This document shows, piece after piece, positions 46,110-57,349 of a DNA stretch of 64,000 nt. Numbering within the stretch: position 1 is the first letter of the stretch; each line of letters opens with the position of its first letter. The DNA is from Scilla litardierei (Eukaryota > Streptophyta > Magnoliopsida > Asparagales > Asparagaceae): positions 16,440,061 to 16,504,060 of the forward strand of contig CM061130.1 of assembly GCA_030789695.1 (NCBI GenBank). Direction: 5' to 3'. Below the pieces are notes generated by a model. That model worked only from the letters and a program-made list of their open reading frames with translations. It made no database searches and was not told where the DNA came from. The translations under genes were made by a program, and so were the position numbers.

Positions 46110-47165
46110 GTTGTGTGATATGTGTCTATTTTGAATATTTTTGTATTTTATATGTAAATTGAATTGTTTGAAAAGTGAATATTTTTCTCATGTGTGATAT
46201 GTGTGTCATGTGTGATACGTGTGATTTATATGGGATATATGTGAGACATGTGAGGATGTAAATTGAATGTGTTTGAAATGGATTTATATTTTCGATGTGA
46301 TGATTGTGATTATTTGTGATGTATGTGATGATTGTGATGTATGGATTCAAGGGTTGTGATGTATGTGATTATATGTATGATATGTGATACGTGTGATATG
46401 AGTGGTATATGGGAGATATGTGAAATATGTGGTATGTGTGATATGTGATATGTGTAATATGTGTGATACATGATGTGTGATATATGACATGTGTGATACA
46501 TGGTGTGTGATATAGGTGAGATATGTGAGATACCTAATTTGTTTTGGCCGATTTTGTTAAAAAATTAAAGTTTGAGATTTTCCTCATAAATTGTCCATGA
46601 TACATCACTCCACACATCCACCCCCACCTCCACCATGATTCATCATCATCAGCATCAATATCATCAGCAAGATTGCACCCCCACCCCCACCCCTTAACAG
46701 ATTCAGCAACAACAGCTGAGAACTGATTGAAACTAGGTTCAAACTGGCCGCATTGCCAAGTGCGACCAGTTTGAACCTAGTTTCAAGTAGCTCTCAGCCA
46801 CTGCTGATGCTGAATCTGTTTGGGAGGGTGTGTGTGGGTGCAATCTTGTTGATGATGAAGAATCATAGCGGGGTGGGGTGGGGGATGTATCATGGACAAT
46901 TTATGAGGAAAATCTAAAAAATAAAAAATTAACATAATCGACCAAAAAATTAAATATCTCACATATCTCACTCATATCACACACCATGTATCACACATAT
47001 CCCACATATCACATATCACATGTCACACACCATATATCACACATATCACATATCACACACCATATAAGCAGAAACACTATATATCACATATCAAAAACTC
47101 CATGATCTTCACAATATATAAAACTTCCATATATCGAATATCTCACATATATCGCACTGTCTCAT
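46110..47165. repeat. About 1-kb palindrome with TGTGATAT repeats on both arms
   Basis: The core arms (about 46560-46755 and 46757-46950) are inverted copies: ATTGTCCATGATACATC on one side, GATGTATCATGGACAAT on the other. At the centre a perfect 19-base inverted pair (46729-46747, 46766-46784) encloses a short loop that contains GCCAAGTGCG. Outside the core lie TGTGATATGTG-type repeats (46190-46540) and their complement CACATATCACA (46955-47160). It separates the convergent 3' ends of the PMD and MURA genes. Confidence 0.85.
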
Positions 47166-47499
47166 AAACGGCACATTGATAAAATTGAATTCATCACAAA
47201 TACATAACCTATAGAGTACATCACATTACATCCCATATAATCTTAAATTTAAACGCACATCCAAATCTACTATAAAGTACATCAAAAACTCAAAATTAAT
47301 CTTCATTCCAATGATTGTAAAAATCCAACATTGCATGAAGTGACATTGTCTTCATCGGGCCTCTTGATATGACACCATATATATTCATTCCAATGAGTGT
47401 AAAATCCAACATTACATCAGGTACATGAACCGTCTCCTCCATAAGATGAAGTCCTACAATATTGGAATAAATTAGAACACAAGTTATATCACAAGTAAA

Positions 47500-50400
47500 A
47501 TAAATACACGATTATAAAATGAACGTAATCTTGAGTGTGAGGAGGATTTCGGCAACGTGGTTTATAATGCCAGAGCTGATGACAATTGCTACATCTATTT
47601 TGCCTGCCACCCTCACGAGGAATATCCATATCCCCACGAATCCGAGTCGAACGAGGCCGACCTGGAGGTCTTCTTTTCTCGGGGGGAGGGGGGATTTAAC
47701 TTTGGACCATCCCAATCCTTCCAATAACGTGCATTGGGTATGTGGTGAAATTTCGGTCTATATGAAATGTGATATGTTCTCACACTATACCATGACGGAC
47801 AAAACGGTTACCATAATATGTTTGCACCATATTCATGTCTGGACATTGTGGCAATCACATGGACACATGGCAAGTGCTAAAGCATATGAATATTACACGT
47901 ACAGCTGCAACGTTCTCCGTATATCGTCACGGTATAAGCGATGTCTTCATTATCCACTACCTGCCATTCATAATCAGCAAATCATGTGATGTAGCAAAAC
48001 TATGCATCTTGCACATGTGCCCCCAGAATCTCCTCTTTTTTTGGAGTGAAATGTGTACTTCAGCCCTGTCCCTCAAGCCGATGATTGAAGAAATATTTGT
48101 TTAACCTGTAAAAGGTTTTTGCAATCAACGCTTATATTGATAACGCTCTAGCTCCTTTGAGAACCCCATTGAAGCTCTCCAAACATTTGGTTGTCATGAT
48201 ACAATAGCATTTTCCACCATCTTCATGCATAGCCCACCTCCTTGTCTCCCCATCCAAGTCTGTAGTAATCCACTCATCTGCTACAACGAACTTTGCTCTG
48301 ATCTTTGCACGATATGCATTATATGTAAGTAAGTCTGATGCATTACTAGCCCACCAAAAGTTTCTTTCCAATGTTACCGGTCGGTATCCATTCGACTTGA
48401 AATTTACGATGATATGTCAAAGACAATACATATGGTGTCTATTTGCTGGCCATCCCTCACGTAATGCTCTAGGAATACCTTTCATTCTATCTGAAATGAA
48501 GGTAATTGTTGGTGACGATGAGCACTAGATATATATATATATAAATATATACCACTGAAAAACCACTTCCAATTTTCTTGGTTCTTAACCACACCAACAA
48601 ACGCTAAAGGAAACATTCCACCATTTGCATCCACTCATGTGGCCACAAGTAAATAACGATCTTATTTTCCATGCAAATGTGTGCCACCAATACTTAGGAC
48701 CGGCCGACAATGCTTGAAACCTTCAATTGAAGGTCCAAATGCCTAGAACACCCATGTAAACTGTGCCACTCCTGGTCCGATAGTGTTGTATGTGATCTTG
48801 TAAACTACTCCAGGATTGCTATGCAATGGCCTCTAAATACTGTGGGAGCCTCTGATATGACTCCTCCCAATCGCCAAATATCTGTGATAATGCTTTTGAT
48901 CTAACCATCCATACTTTGTAATATGAAATTCTAATTCTTAACATGGTGTGTACAGCATCTTGGATTTATGTCGGTGTCAAATCAAGCTTTGTATTCACCA
49001 TTAGCGTAATCATGTTACTAATGAACCCTGTTGTGGCTTTATTATGATATGTGTTTAGCGTGGGATTATTCCAGATATGTTCCGCACCTACGTTTGATAT
49101 CTTGAACCTCCCGTTTGTTCTTTTCCTTACTATTGCATGAATCTACTACGGACAATTCCAACTCGTCGTATCTAGGGTATGAAGATTTGCCTCAGAATTT
49201 AGGCCACATATCACGGAATAGCATGTTTTGTTTGTCTTGATTGGTTTGAATGTAATATTGTGCTTGACGCTCCACTCTATTATTGCTTCAATCAAGTCAG
49301 TCTTTGTTTCGAATAGATCGCCGACTTTAAACAATCTGTTATCCATGTAAATTCTTGGCTCTTCCATACCCCGTTCTAGATTATTTCTCATACATGTTGC
49401 ATTTACCCATTGCTCCTCTTCCGCTTCATTTGGCAATGACTCTTCAAATGCCACATTTGTGTTGGCAACAACCGACGATTGTATCCATGCGGTATCATCT
49501 TCGTTTATATTTGTAGCATAATACGTGCTTTCCACCTTGCACCGTCATATTCGTCGTTATTGGTGCCATCACTTTCTTCAACCACCTGTCTATAGAAGTC
49601 GATGCTCCAACATGTGTTGGTATGCAAATATCTTCATGCATCACTTTCGATTTATTGTGGCCACATTTGCATCCACTCATGTGGCCACAAGTAAATAACG
49701 ATCTTATTTTCCATGCAAATGTGTGTCACCAATACTTAGGACCGGCCGACAATGCTTGAAACCTTCAATTGAAGGTCCAAATGCCCAGAACACCCCAGTA
49801 AACTGTGCCACTCCTGGTCCGATAGTGTCGTATGTGATCTTGTAAACTACTCCAGGATTGCTATGCAATGGCCTCTAAATACTGTGGGAGCCTCTGATAT
49901 GACTCCTCCCAATCGCCAAATATCCGTGATAATGATTTTGATCTAACCATCCATACTTTGTAATATGAAATTCTAATTCTTAACATGGTGTGTACAGCAT
50001 CTTGGATTTATGTCGGTGTCAAATCAAGCTTTGTCTTCACCATTAGCATAATCATGTTACTAATGAACCCTGTTGTGGCTTTATTATGATATGTGTTTAG
50101 CGTGGGATTATTCCAGATATGTTCCGCACCTACGTTTGATATCTTGAACCTCCCGTTTGTTCTTTTCCTTACTATTGCATGAATCTACTATGGACAATTC
50201 CAACTCGGCGTATCTAGGGTATGAAGATTTGCCTCAGAATTTAGGCCACATATCACGGAATAGCATGTTTTGTTTGTCTTGATTGGTTTGAATGTAATAT
50301 TGTGCTTGACGCTCCACTCTATTATTGCTTCAATCAAGTCAGTCTTTGTTTCAAATAGATCACCGACTTTAAACAATCCGTTATCCATGTAAATTCTTGG

Positions 50401-52450
50401 CTCTTCCATACCCCGTTCTAGATTATTTCTCATACATGTTGCATTTACCCATTGCTCCTCTTCTGCTTCATCTGGCAATGACTCTTCAAATGCCACATTT
50501 GTGTTGGCAACAACCGACGATTGTATCCATGCGGTGTCATCTTCGTTTATATTTGTAGCATAATACGTGCTTTCCATCTTGCACCGTCATATTCGTCGTT
50601 ATTGGTGCCATCACTTTTTTCAACCACCTGTCTCTAGAAGTCGATGCTCCAACATGTGTTGGTATGCAAATATCTTCATGCATCACTTTCGATTTATTGT
50701 GGCCACATTTGCATCCACTCATGTGGCCACAAGTAAATAACGATCTTATTTTCCATGCAAATGTGTGTCACCAATACTTAGGACCGGCCGACAATGCTTG
50801 AAACCTTCAATTGAAGGTCCAAATGCCCAGAACACCACTGTAAACTGTGCCACTCCTGGTCCGATAGTGTCGTATGTGATCTTGTAAACTACTCCAGGAT
50901 TGCTATGCAATGGCCTCTAAATACTGTGGGAGCCTCTGATATGACTCCTCCCAATCGCCAAATATCCGTGATAATGATTTTGATCTAACCATCCATACTT
51001 TGTAATATGAAATTCTAATTCTTAACATGGTGTGTACAGCATCTTGGATTTATGTCGGTGTCAAATCAAGCTTTGTCTTCACCATTAGCGTAATCATGTT
51101 ACTAATGAACCCTGTTGTGGCTTTATTATGATATGTGTTTAGCGTGGGATTATTCCAGATATGTTCCGCACCTACGTTTGATATCTTGAACCTCCCGTTT
51201 ATTCTTTTCCTTACTATTGCATGAATCTACTACGGACAATTCCAACTCGGCGTATCTAGGGTATGAAGATTTGCCTCAGAATTTAGGCCACATATCACGG
51301 AATAGCATGTTTTGTTTGTCTTGATTGGTTTGGATGTAATATTGTGCTTGACGCTCCACTCTATTATTGCTTCAATCAAGTCAGTCTTTGTTTCAAATAG
51401 ATCACCGACTTTAAACAATCCGTTATCCATGTAAATTCTTGGCTCTTCCATACCCCGTTCTAGATTATTTCTCATACATGTTGCATTTACCCATTGCTCC
51501 TCTTCCGCTTCATCTGGCAATGACTCTTCAAATGCCACATTTGTGTTGGCAACAACCGACGATTGTATCCATGCGGTATCATCTTCGTTTATATTTGTAG
51601 CATAATACGTGCTTTCTACCTTGCACCGTCATATTCGTCGTTATTGGTGCCATCACTTTCTTCAACCACCTGTCTATAGAAGTCGATGCTCCAACATGTG
51701 TTGGTATGCAAATATCTTCATGCATCACTTTCGATTGATTGTGCATCGAGTTCGGTATATAAGGGTCTTGCATGTATGTTGAGTATGATGCATGCCTTCC
51801 ATATTCATGAATTTGAATTCCATGACCTACAACATTCCACCTGCCAATGACATATGAAAACAAGCAATTTTTAGAAAATCAAATTTACATTTTAAAGATA
51901 TATAAAAGTTTGCAATACTTGCATGATTTCGATACTTACGTATCCATATTCTCATCCTCTTGTGGGTCGTACGAACACCCTTCCCCCGTCATATTCTCCC
52001 GCTGATGATTCTCTTGGTATGTAGAAGAATACATAAATCCTGCTGAGTTGTTCTCCAAATCAAGCATGCAAGTGAATGTTCCGCGTGCTTCAGTCAATTG
52101 GGTGTTAATTATTGCATCCATCTCCACATAAATTTCAACTAACCGTTAACTTTCCCCCATGCTGAATAGACCCTCCATATAGACGTCATCAGAAATAATC
52201 ACAGCTGTAGTCCTGCCATCCATTACCGGACAATTGCACACCAGTTTCAATGCATACTCATGACATTTGATCTTTGTGGCCTTGTATATCCGATCTACTA
52301 GCTCGGTATAAGTTGCGGTCTGCTCAATATAATTGATTTAACTTTTCCCCCCGACATATCTCGGTTCGTGTTGTCACCACCAATTAAATTTCCATTATAA
52401 TAGCACATGACGAAAATCCGATCACTTGTCATTGTCAGCACCATGTACAA
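47500..52450 (-). pseudogene. mudrA-like: MURA-type transposase of the MULE, damaged and partly triplicated
   Basis: Minus-strand order: an N-terminal part from about 52430 (RIFVMCYYNGNLIGGDN, then YTELVDRIYKATKIKCHEY), a MuDR domain (FKVGDLFETKTDLIEAIIEW, HNITFKPIKTNKTCYSVICG), a WEESYQRLPQYL block, a catalytic block with LSIGGTHLHGK, then FISDRMKGIPRALREGW and WAMHEDGGKCYCIMTTKCLE with SFNGVLKGARAL at 48132. Normal MULE transposases have SIDGTH at the first catalytic Asp. Here the Asp is replaced (SIGGTH; SIGDTH in the extra copies). Stops follow HGK and other blocks. A 1042-bp segment containing the MuDR domain is present three times, so the gene cannot be read through. A decayed zinc-finger region may lie at 47500-48000. 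Confidence 0.82.
48623..51748 (-). repeat. Three tandem 1042-bp units within the MURA gene
   Basis: ATTTGCATCCACTCATGTGG starts at 48623, 49665 and 50707. The units differ by only a handful of substitutions (for example 48779 against 49798 and 50840). Each contains the MuDR N-terminal domain and the start of the catalytic block. Confidence 0.93.
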
Positions 52451-52829
52451 AATTCCAAATAAATTTTTTCTTCCCCAAAATTTCATTTATATGCTTCAAC
52501 GAATTTACCTAAACCACATAAAAATATTTCGTATTTACAGGGATGGAAAAAACTTACAATGCTAAAAATTGATCAAAACAAAGCTAGATCTAGTTATCTC
52601 TTGCCTTATCCTTCGCTCGATCGTGTCGGATCCGGTGATTTTTGCCTAAACGAGGTTGATTTTTGCTTTTTTCGCTTCCAAACGGTCGATGGCTGTGGAT
52701 GAGTTTTTACAGCGGATTCTTTGTGAAATGGGGAGAAGATGGCTGCTAAGAGCAGCCCAATAGAGTAGCCGCACTTGCTAAGTGCGGCCAGTTAATAGGC
52801 CCGTGACTTAAGTCACGGGTGACCTATTG

Positions 52830-53038
52830 GATTTGCCGCACTTGCTAAGTGCAGTCAATTCCAGACATACCCATTCAGTGGAAAGGAGAGCCCAGTCAAC
52901 GCTCTTGGTCGCTGACGTTACAAAACTTGATCGGTTTTGCTAAATATTTTTTTGGGTCGATTTTTCAAATTATTCTTAATTATGTTTTTTTCTCAAAAAT
53001 TGTACAAATCAAAAACTAGTGTCCGATTTTTGTTGTGG
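52830..53038 (-). repeat. Right terminal inverted repeat of the MULE
   Basis: Reverse complement carries AAAAATCGACCC, ATATTTAGCAAAACCGAT, GCGACCAAGAGCG and TGGGTATGTCTGGAATTG in the same order as the left end. Just inside it (52770-52830) are two GCACTTGCTAAGTGC-type palindromes and CCCGTGACTTAAGTCACGGG. Confidence 0.8.
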
Positions 53039-53851
53039 ATTCAGTGTTCAACAAAAATATTAGGTTCCACGCCCTGGGCTTTGAATTTGTTTCGTTTTTT
53101 TATAAATCGCAAGCAACAAAAAAGCAGACACAGCACAACGTTGCTTGATTTGCTCAGTAATTTTCAGATGTGTTCGATTTTCACGATATCTTTCGAGAAA
53201 CAAAGGCTTAAATCGAACCGATGTGCGCAAATTTTCTACAGTTCCAACAAAATTGAAAGAAAGCATTAACAAGAACTTTCCTGAGCACGAAATTAGCTCA
53301 GCTACATGCTTCGGATCCACAAATGATACATGTGGGTTCTTCCCATCCAAAAAAAATATAGAGTACTCAGTGTGGACTCACAAGCACAATATATGCAGAT
53401 AAGGCTGCAGATCTAAGGCCCGAAGGAATGGATTCTTGGTAAAGTAACGCATGAGGATTTCAACCAATTGTCAATAATGTTTATTGCAAGAAAAATGAGC
53501 CAGAAATTGATGTCAATGGGATTTCTGGCAATAAAGCAGCAGCCTGCCTATCAAGACCAATAGATTATGTACATGCTTGATACATGATGGGTTGAATCAT
53601 GGATCCTGTATGTAATATTATTTTTAAGCACCATCTATGTGAAAGAACAAAATTTCACAGTTGATGTCAATGTGTTCATCAAAACCGTTGGAAAAATGCA
53701 ATGCTGAGACTCGTGAAGTGCCATGCCCTGTTGGGACATTGCTAACCCACTTCTACTCTAAATCGATCTGCACTGCGACCTTATTTTCAAGCTTCTGTGA
53801 ACCAAAGGAAGAAAAATTCGATCTTTCCAACCATATACATCAAAGCATTCT
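53039..53851 (-). other. Downstream region and 3' UTR of PDH E1-alpha
   Basis: No coding signal. It lies between the MULE end and the stop codon of the minus-strand PDH gene, so at least its right part is probably 3' UTR. I cannot place a polyadenylation site with confidence. Confidence 0.5.
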
Positions 53852-54711
53852 TCAGGGAAGAAAAGTTGTCACCTCCTTCCTATCAGCGCCAAAAGCCTGA
53901 AGCAAAGCAATAGGAGAATAAGGTCTGAATTTTGATCCTAAATCTTGGGAATAAATATAGATTCATCTACTGTTTTGTGAAGTAAATCGCCACTTTATCA
54001 CGAAATTTGAGGAAATTTAAAACAGTGACAGGTGAGAAATAAAATATATTGTGATAGAACCAAAAATTCTAGTTTCAACACTTTACCTCCACACCAAGTC
54101 CTTTGACATATACGTTGGTATATAGCTCGGAAGGATCAGGCTGGGGGCAATCCTGAAAATTTGACAGGAATGCATGTGTCAGGCAAATCCAAAGAAATTC
54201 ATTTGAGCACCAGGGAGTTTACCTTGGCCTGAGCAACAGCATCATCCACCTCCTTTCTGACTTGTTTCTCAATATCCTGTTCAAGTATTTGCACAGACAG
54301 GAGGAGATGAAAAATCAACAGAAAGAAAGATAAATATAAGATAAATAAAGTGAATGATATAAAGAAATCCGCTATGCTCTGCTTCGAGTAATCAACACAT
54401 ACCCCGACTATATTCACAGACCATATTCAGGTCATTTCAATTAGAATAATTACCTTGAGTTCAGTGGCAGTCGCTAGATCGTGTGCTAATATCAGTTTCC
54501 TTACTCTTTCAATTGGATCGCGCTCCTGCAAACAGTTGACGTATATGTTAATCAACATACATTACCAAAAGAAAGAAAAGTTCAGAACTTCAGATTTTTA
54601 AGAAACACTACTGACCTGCCTAACACCACTGATTTCATCACGTGTTCGGTAGGTGCTCCCAGGGTCTGACATAGAGTGGCCATGGTATCTATAGGTATCC
54701 ATTTCAAGGAT
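53852..54711 (-). CDS. PDHA: Mitochondrial pyruvate dehydrogenase E1 component subunit alpha, last five exons
   Basis: Minus-strand exons: 54711-54616 ([20 protein letters not shown]...), 54525-54454 ([20 protein letters not shown]...), 54276-54223 ([18 protein letters not shown]), 54152-54087 ([20 protein letters not shown]...) and 53896-53852 ([14 protein letters not shown], stop). All introns have GT/AG borders and phase 0, and no exon contains a stop. With E1-beta the protein forms the thiamine-diphosphate enzyme that decarboxylates pyruvate and loads the acetyl group onto E2 lipoate in the mitochondrial matrix. [10 protein letters not shown] is the regulatory loop phosphorylated by PDH kinase. 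The C-terminal wording fits the mitochondrial form, not the plastid one. Upstream exons are not found and must lie beyond 64000. Confidence 0.93.
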
Positions 54712-56921
54712 CTGCATATTAGCATTAAAAATCATATAATGCATCCAATCCCCCCATAATTGAATCTAGAAAGACGAAATTAAATAGCCTTTTATAATAA
54801 TAGCCAAAGTGGCCATTCTTATTCCCAAAAGAAAAGAGAAGCAAAACAACAATTACAAGTTATAACGTTGAGACAGCTGAGAAAGAGATTTGGATTGGTA
54901 TAAACCGTTGGGCCCTCTTTCTCAAAAATGGACCAATGGTCAACAAACACCAATATTGACTTGGAGCAGCCACAATGACACATGGCTATTAGTTGCAAGC
55001 TTAGAATGATATGATGATGGGAGACATACATCCTTTCCCTAGCAAGATTCTAGCGCCTTGCATGACAGTAATGCAAAAAAATTATTTTGATTGTAACCAA
55101 ATGACCCACTACATATTCTTTGGCGCATAACTGTACAATCATTAATTGCATGTGCTCCTAATTAAATCTTTCATGAACAACCATGCACATTAAATCAAGA
55201 TATCCAAATTAAATCTGCATAATTTCTAACATGCAAGGTTCCAGTCATTAAATATGACCGCAGTCTAGTTAGTGGAAAGGCACGTCACCAATTGGAGTTA
55301 AAAAGCATCGTCTGATCGTTTCTGCTTTAAGATCATTTCTAACTTTGCATGAAATAAAAGCATCATGCTATAAAGCACGTATGAATTGCAATATAGTTGA
55401 ATCGACAATGTTTCCAGAGGGTTTTCCTATGCTAACTTCAAAAACCACAACTAGTGACGTAGCACAAAGCAAGAATAGATCTAGGGTTCTAGGTTTAGGG
55501 TCTATGTGATGGGAGAAAACAAGGAATTGGGAAAAATTCTAGAAAACTAAGAATAGATAAAATTTGGGGCTCTCGTCTAGGCACTTCTCGCATACACTCT
55601 CAGCTGCTCTTGAGAAAAGAGATTCTAAAAGAATATTAGGGTTCCTCTCGAACTAAACTAGAAATTCCTCAAATATATCAAATCATATTCGCTAATCAAA
55701 AAATTTGCATTCCATACTTATTTATAACTTAAACAATATGCACCACACGTGCAAATCAAAAATAAAAGAAAACGTGCTAAAACTAAATAAAATACATGCA
55801 CAATACATGCACAATACATGAAACTTAAAATCAACTAAAAAGTGAAAATTTCAAAATAATGATCAAAAAGAAAACGTGCTAAAAATAAAGAAAATACATG
55901 CACAATACATGCACAATACATGAAACTTAAAATCAACTAAAAAGTGAAAATAAATGCTAAGTTCAAAATAATGATCAAGTGGTCAGATCTCCATAAATCT
56001 TTATAGTTTAAAAAATTCGCCTCGTCGAATGGCAATAGCAGTGCTCAACTGGGCAGCATCTCCATGCAGATGCAGGTGAAAGACTATTAGTGAGCATTGT
56101 AGCTGAACGGGCCAATATCAAGTTGGTACGAAAATCGTCTTAGTCGCATCATGACCAATAATCGACAAATCTCAATGAGTACATATACAATGCATGTAAA
56201 GCATCCTCGTGGGTTCTAAAACAAACCACTAGACAAGCTTTAAGTATCATGTCATCCTCAATAGCAAATCCCCGTAAATTTCTACTGAATTACAACCTTT
56301 TGTTTAATATTATTAATAGCAATTATTTCATAAGTCTAGAAATGCAAGAAACTCACGAAAGATGCATGATATTCAATGACATGAAACATGTCCATGATAG
56401 ATGTTTATCTCTAATAAATTAGAGACCACAAGATGAACTTCATGCATGGCGTATTGATTCCTAGCCAATCCTTTTGATCCTCAACTACACTCCTAGATTA
56501 GTTAAGAGTCAACACAATCTACTTTCCTTTGAACACAAATAAATATATGTTAGATCTCCCAGAATGTTAGGAAGGTCTTCATTGGTAGTGGACTATCTCC
56601 CTACCGGTCATGTTTATCTTAAATGTTTTTCCACTACGAAGCATGCAAAATCCAAATGAAGGCAGCAACAATCGACCATGAAAATGATATGCAAATCATA
56701 GCAACAAAACTATATGTGCACTAATTATGAAAAATAAAACATATTCTAAAAACAAAAATCCAAAAATAAAATAACAATCCTAAATGATGATGTAAGTACG
56801 CAAATCAAAATCAAAATTATTTGCAATTAAGAATAATATGTCTAATATAAGCAAAAAAACCATAGAAATTTTAGAATTACTAAAAGAGTTCAATAAGATT
56901 ATACATTTGTAAGTGGGGTAC
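54712..56921 (-). other. PDH E1-alpha intron, part left of gypsy G
   Basis: AT-rich, with no exon found. Contains a 102-bp duplication at 55767-55972. The stretch 55450-55760 is similar to 63670-63975 on the far side of gypsy G, so a diverged dispersed repeat occurs twice in this intron. Confidence 0.6.
55767..55972. repeat. Two tandem copies of a 102-bp unit
   Basis: AGAAAACGTGCTAAAA starts at 55767 and again at 55869. Each unit contains the doubled word ATACATGCACA and ends near AATAATGATCAA. Confidence 0.9.
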
Positions 56922-57324
56922 TGATGCGAGCGCACCTAGCGTCGCATCCCCCTCAACCGATGGTGCACGTGGCAGTGGAGGCGTCATCACTTACGCACGT
57001 CGCAGGAGACGTGGGAGCGCGGTTTAAGCCATTTTCGTGGTGGAAGGGTATGTTGGTCTTTTACCAAAATCCCTCCTCTTTCTTTATATTTGGTCTAGCC
57101 GTCATCTTTTTCCTTATGCTTGAATTGTGAGAAAAACTCTCAAGTGTCATTCGAAGGTGCTTAAGCTTTGGTCCGTTCATCCAAAGTGGGGAGATCGATC
57201 TTGTCTCTCAGAAGATTATTATCTTATTTTCAATTGTTCTTCAATCAAGCAAAATATAAATCCTTTTCCTCTCTTTTAATTTTCCACGTTTAAATTGTGA
57301 ATCGATCTACGACGATTCACATCA
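56922..57324 (+). repeat. 5' LTR of gypsy G
   Basis: 403 bp, starting TGATGCGAGCGCAC and ending GACGATTCACATCA. Confidence 0.93.
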
Positions 57325-57326
57325 AT

Positions 57327-57338
57327 TGGTATCAGAGC
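57327..57338 (+). other. Primer binding site of gypsy G
   Basis: TGGTATCAGAGC (initiator methionine tRNA type), two bases past the LTR. Confidence 0.9.
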
Positions 57339-57349
57339 ACTACGATTCC

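Larger units (their letters stand above)
18514..53038. mobile_element. Mutator-like element carrying PMD and MURA genes, with nested insertions
   Basis: The ends carry long terminal inverted repeats. Both contain AAAAATCGACC, ATATTTAGCAAAAC, AAGTTTTG and GCGACCAAG in order, in opposite orientation. Inside are a PMD pseudogene (plus strand, left) and a MURA transposase pseudogene (minus strand, right), tail to tail around a large palindrome. About 24.6 kb of the 34.5 kb is later insertion (gypsy D and what D contains), leaving roughly 10 kb of MULE. Outer ends are approximate (CAACAAAAATC at both). I could not confirm a 9-bp target-site duplication. Confidence 0.8.
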
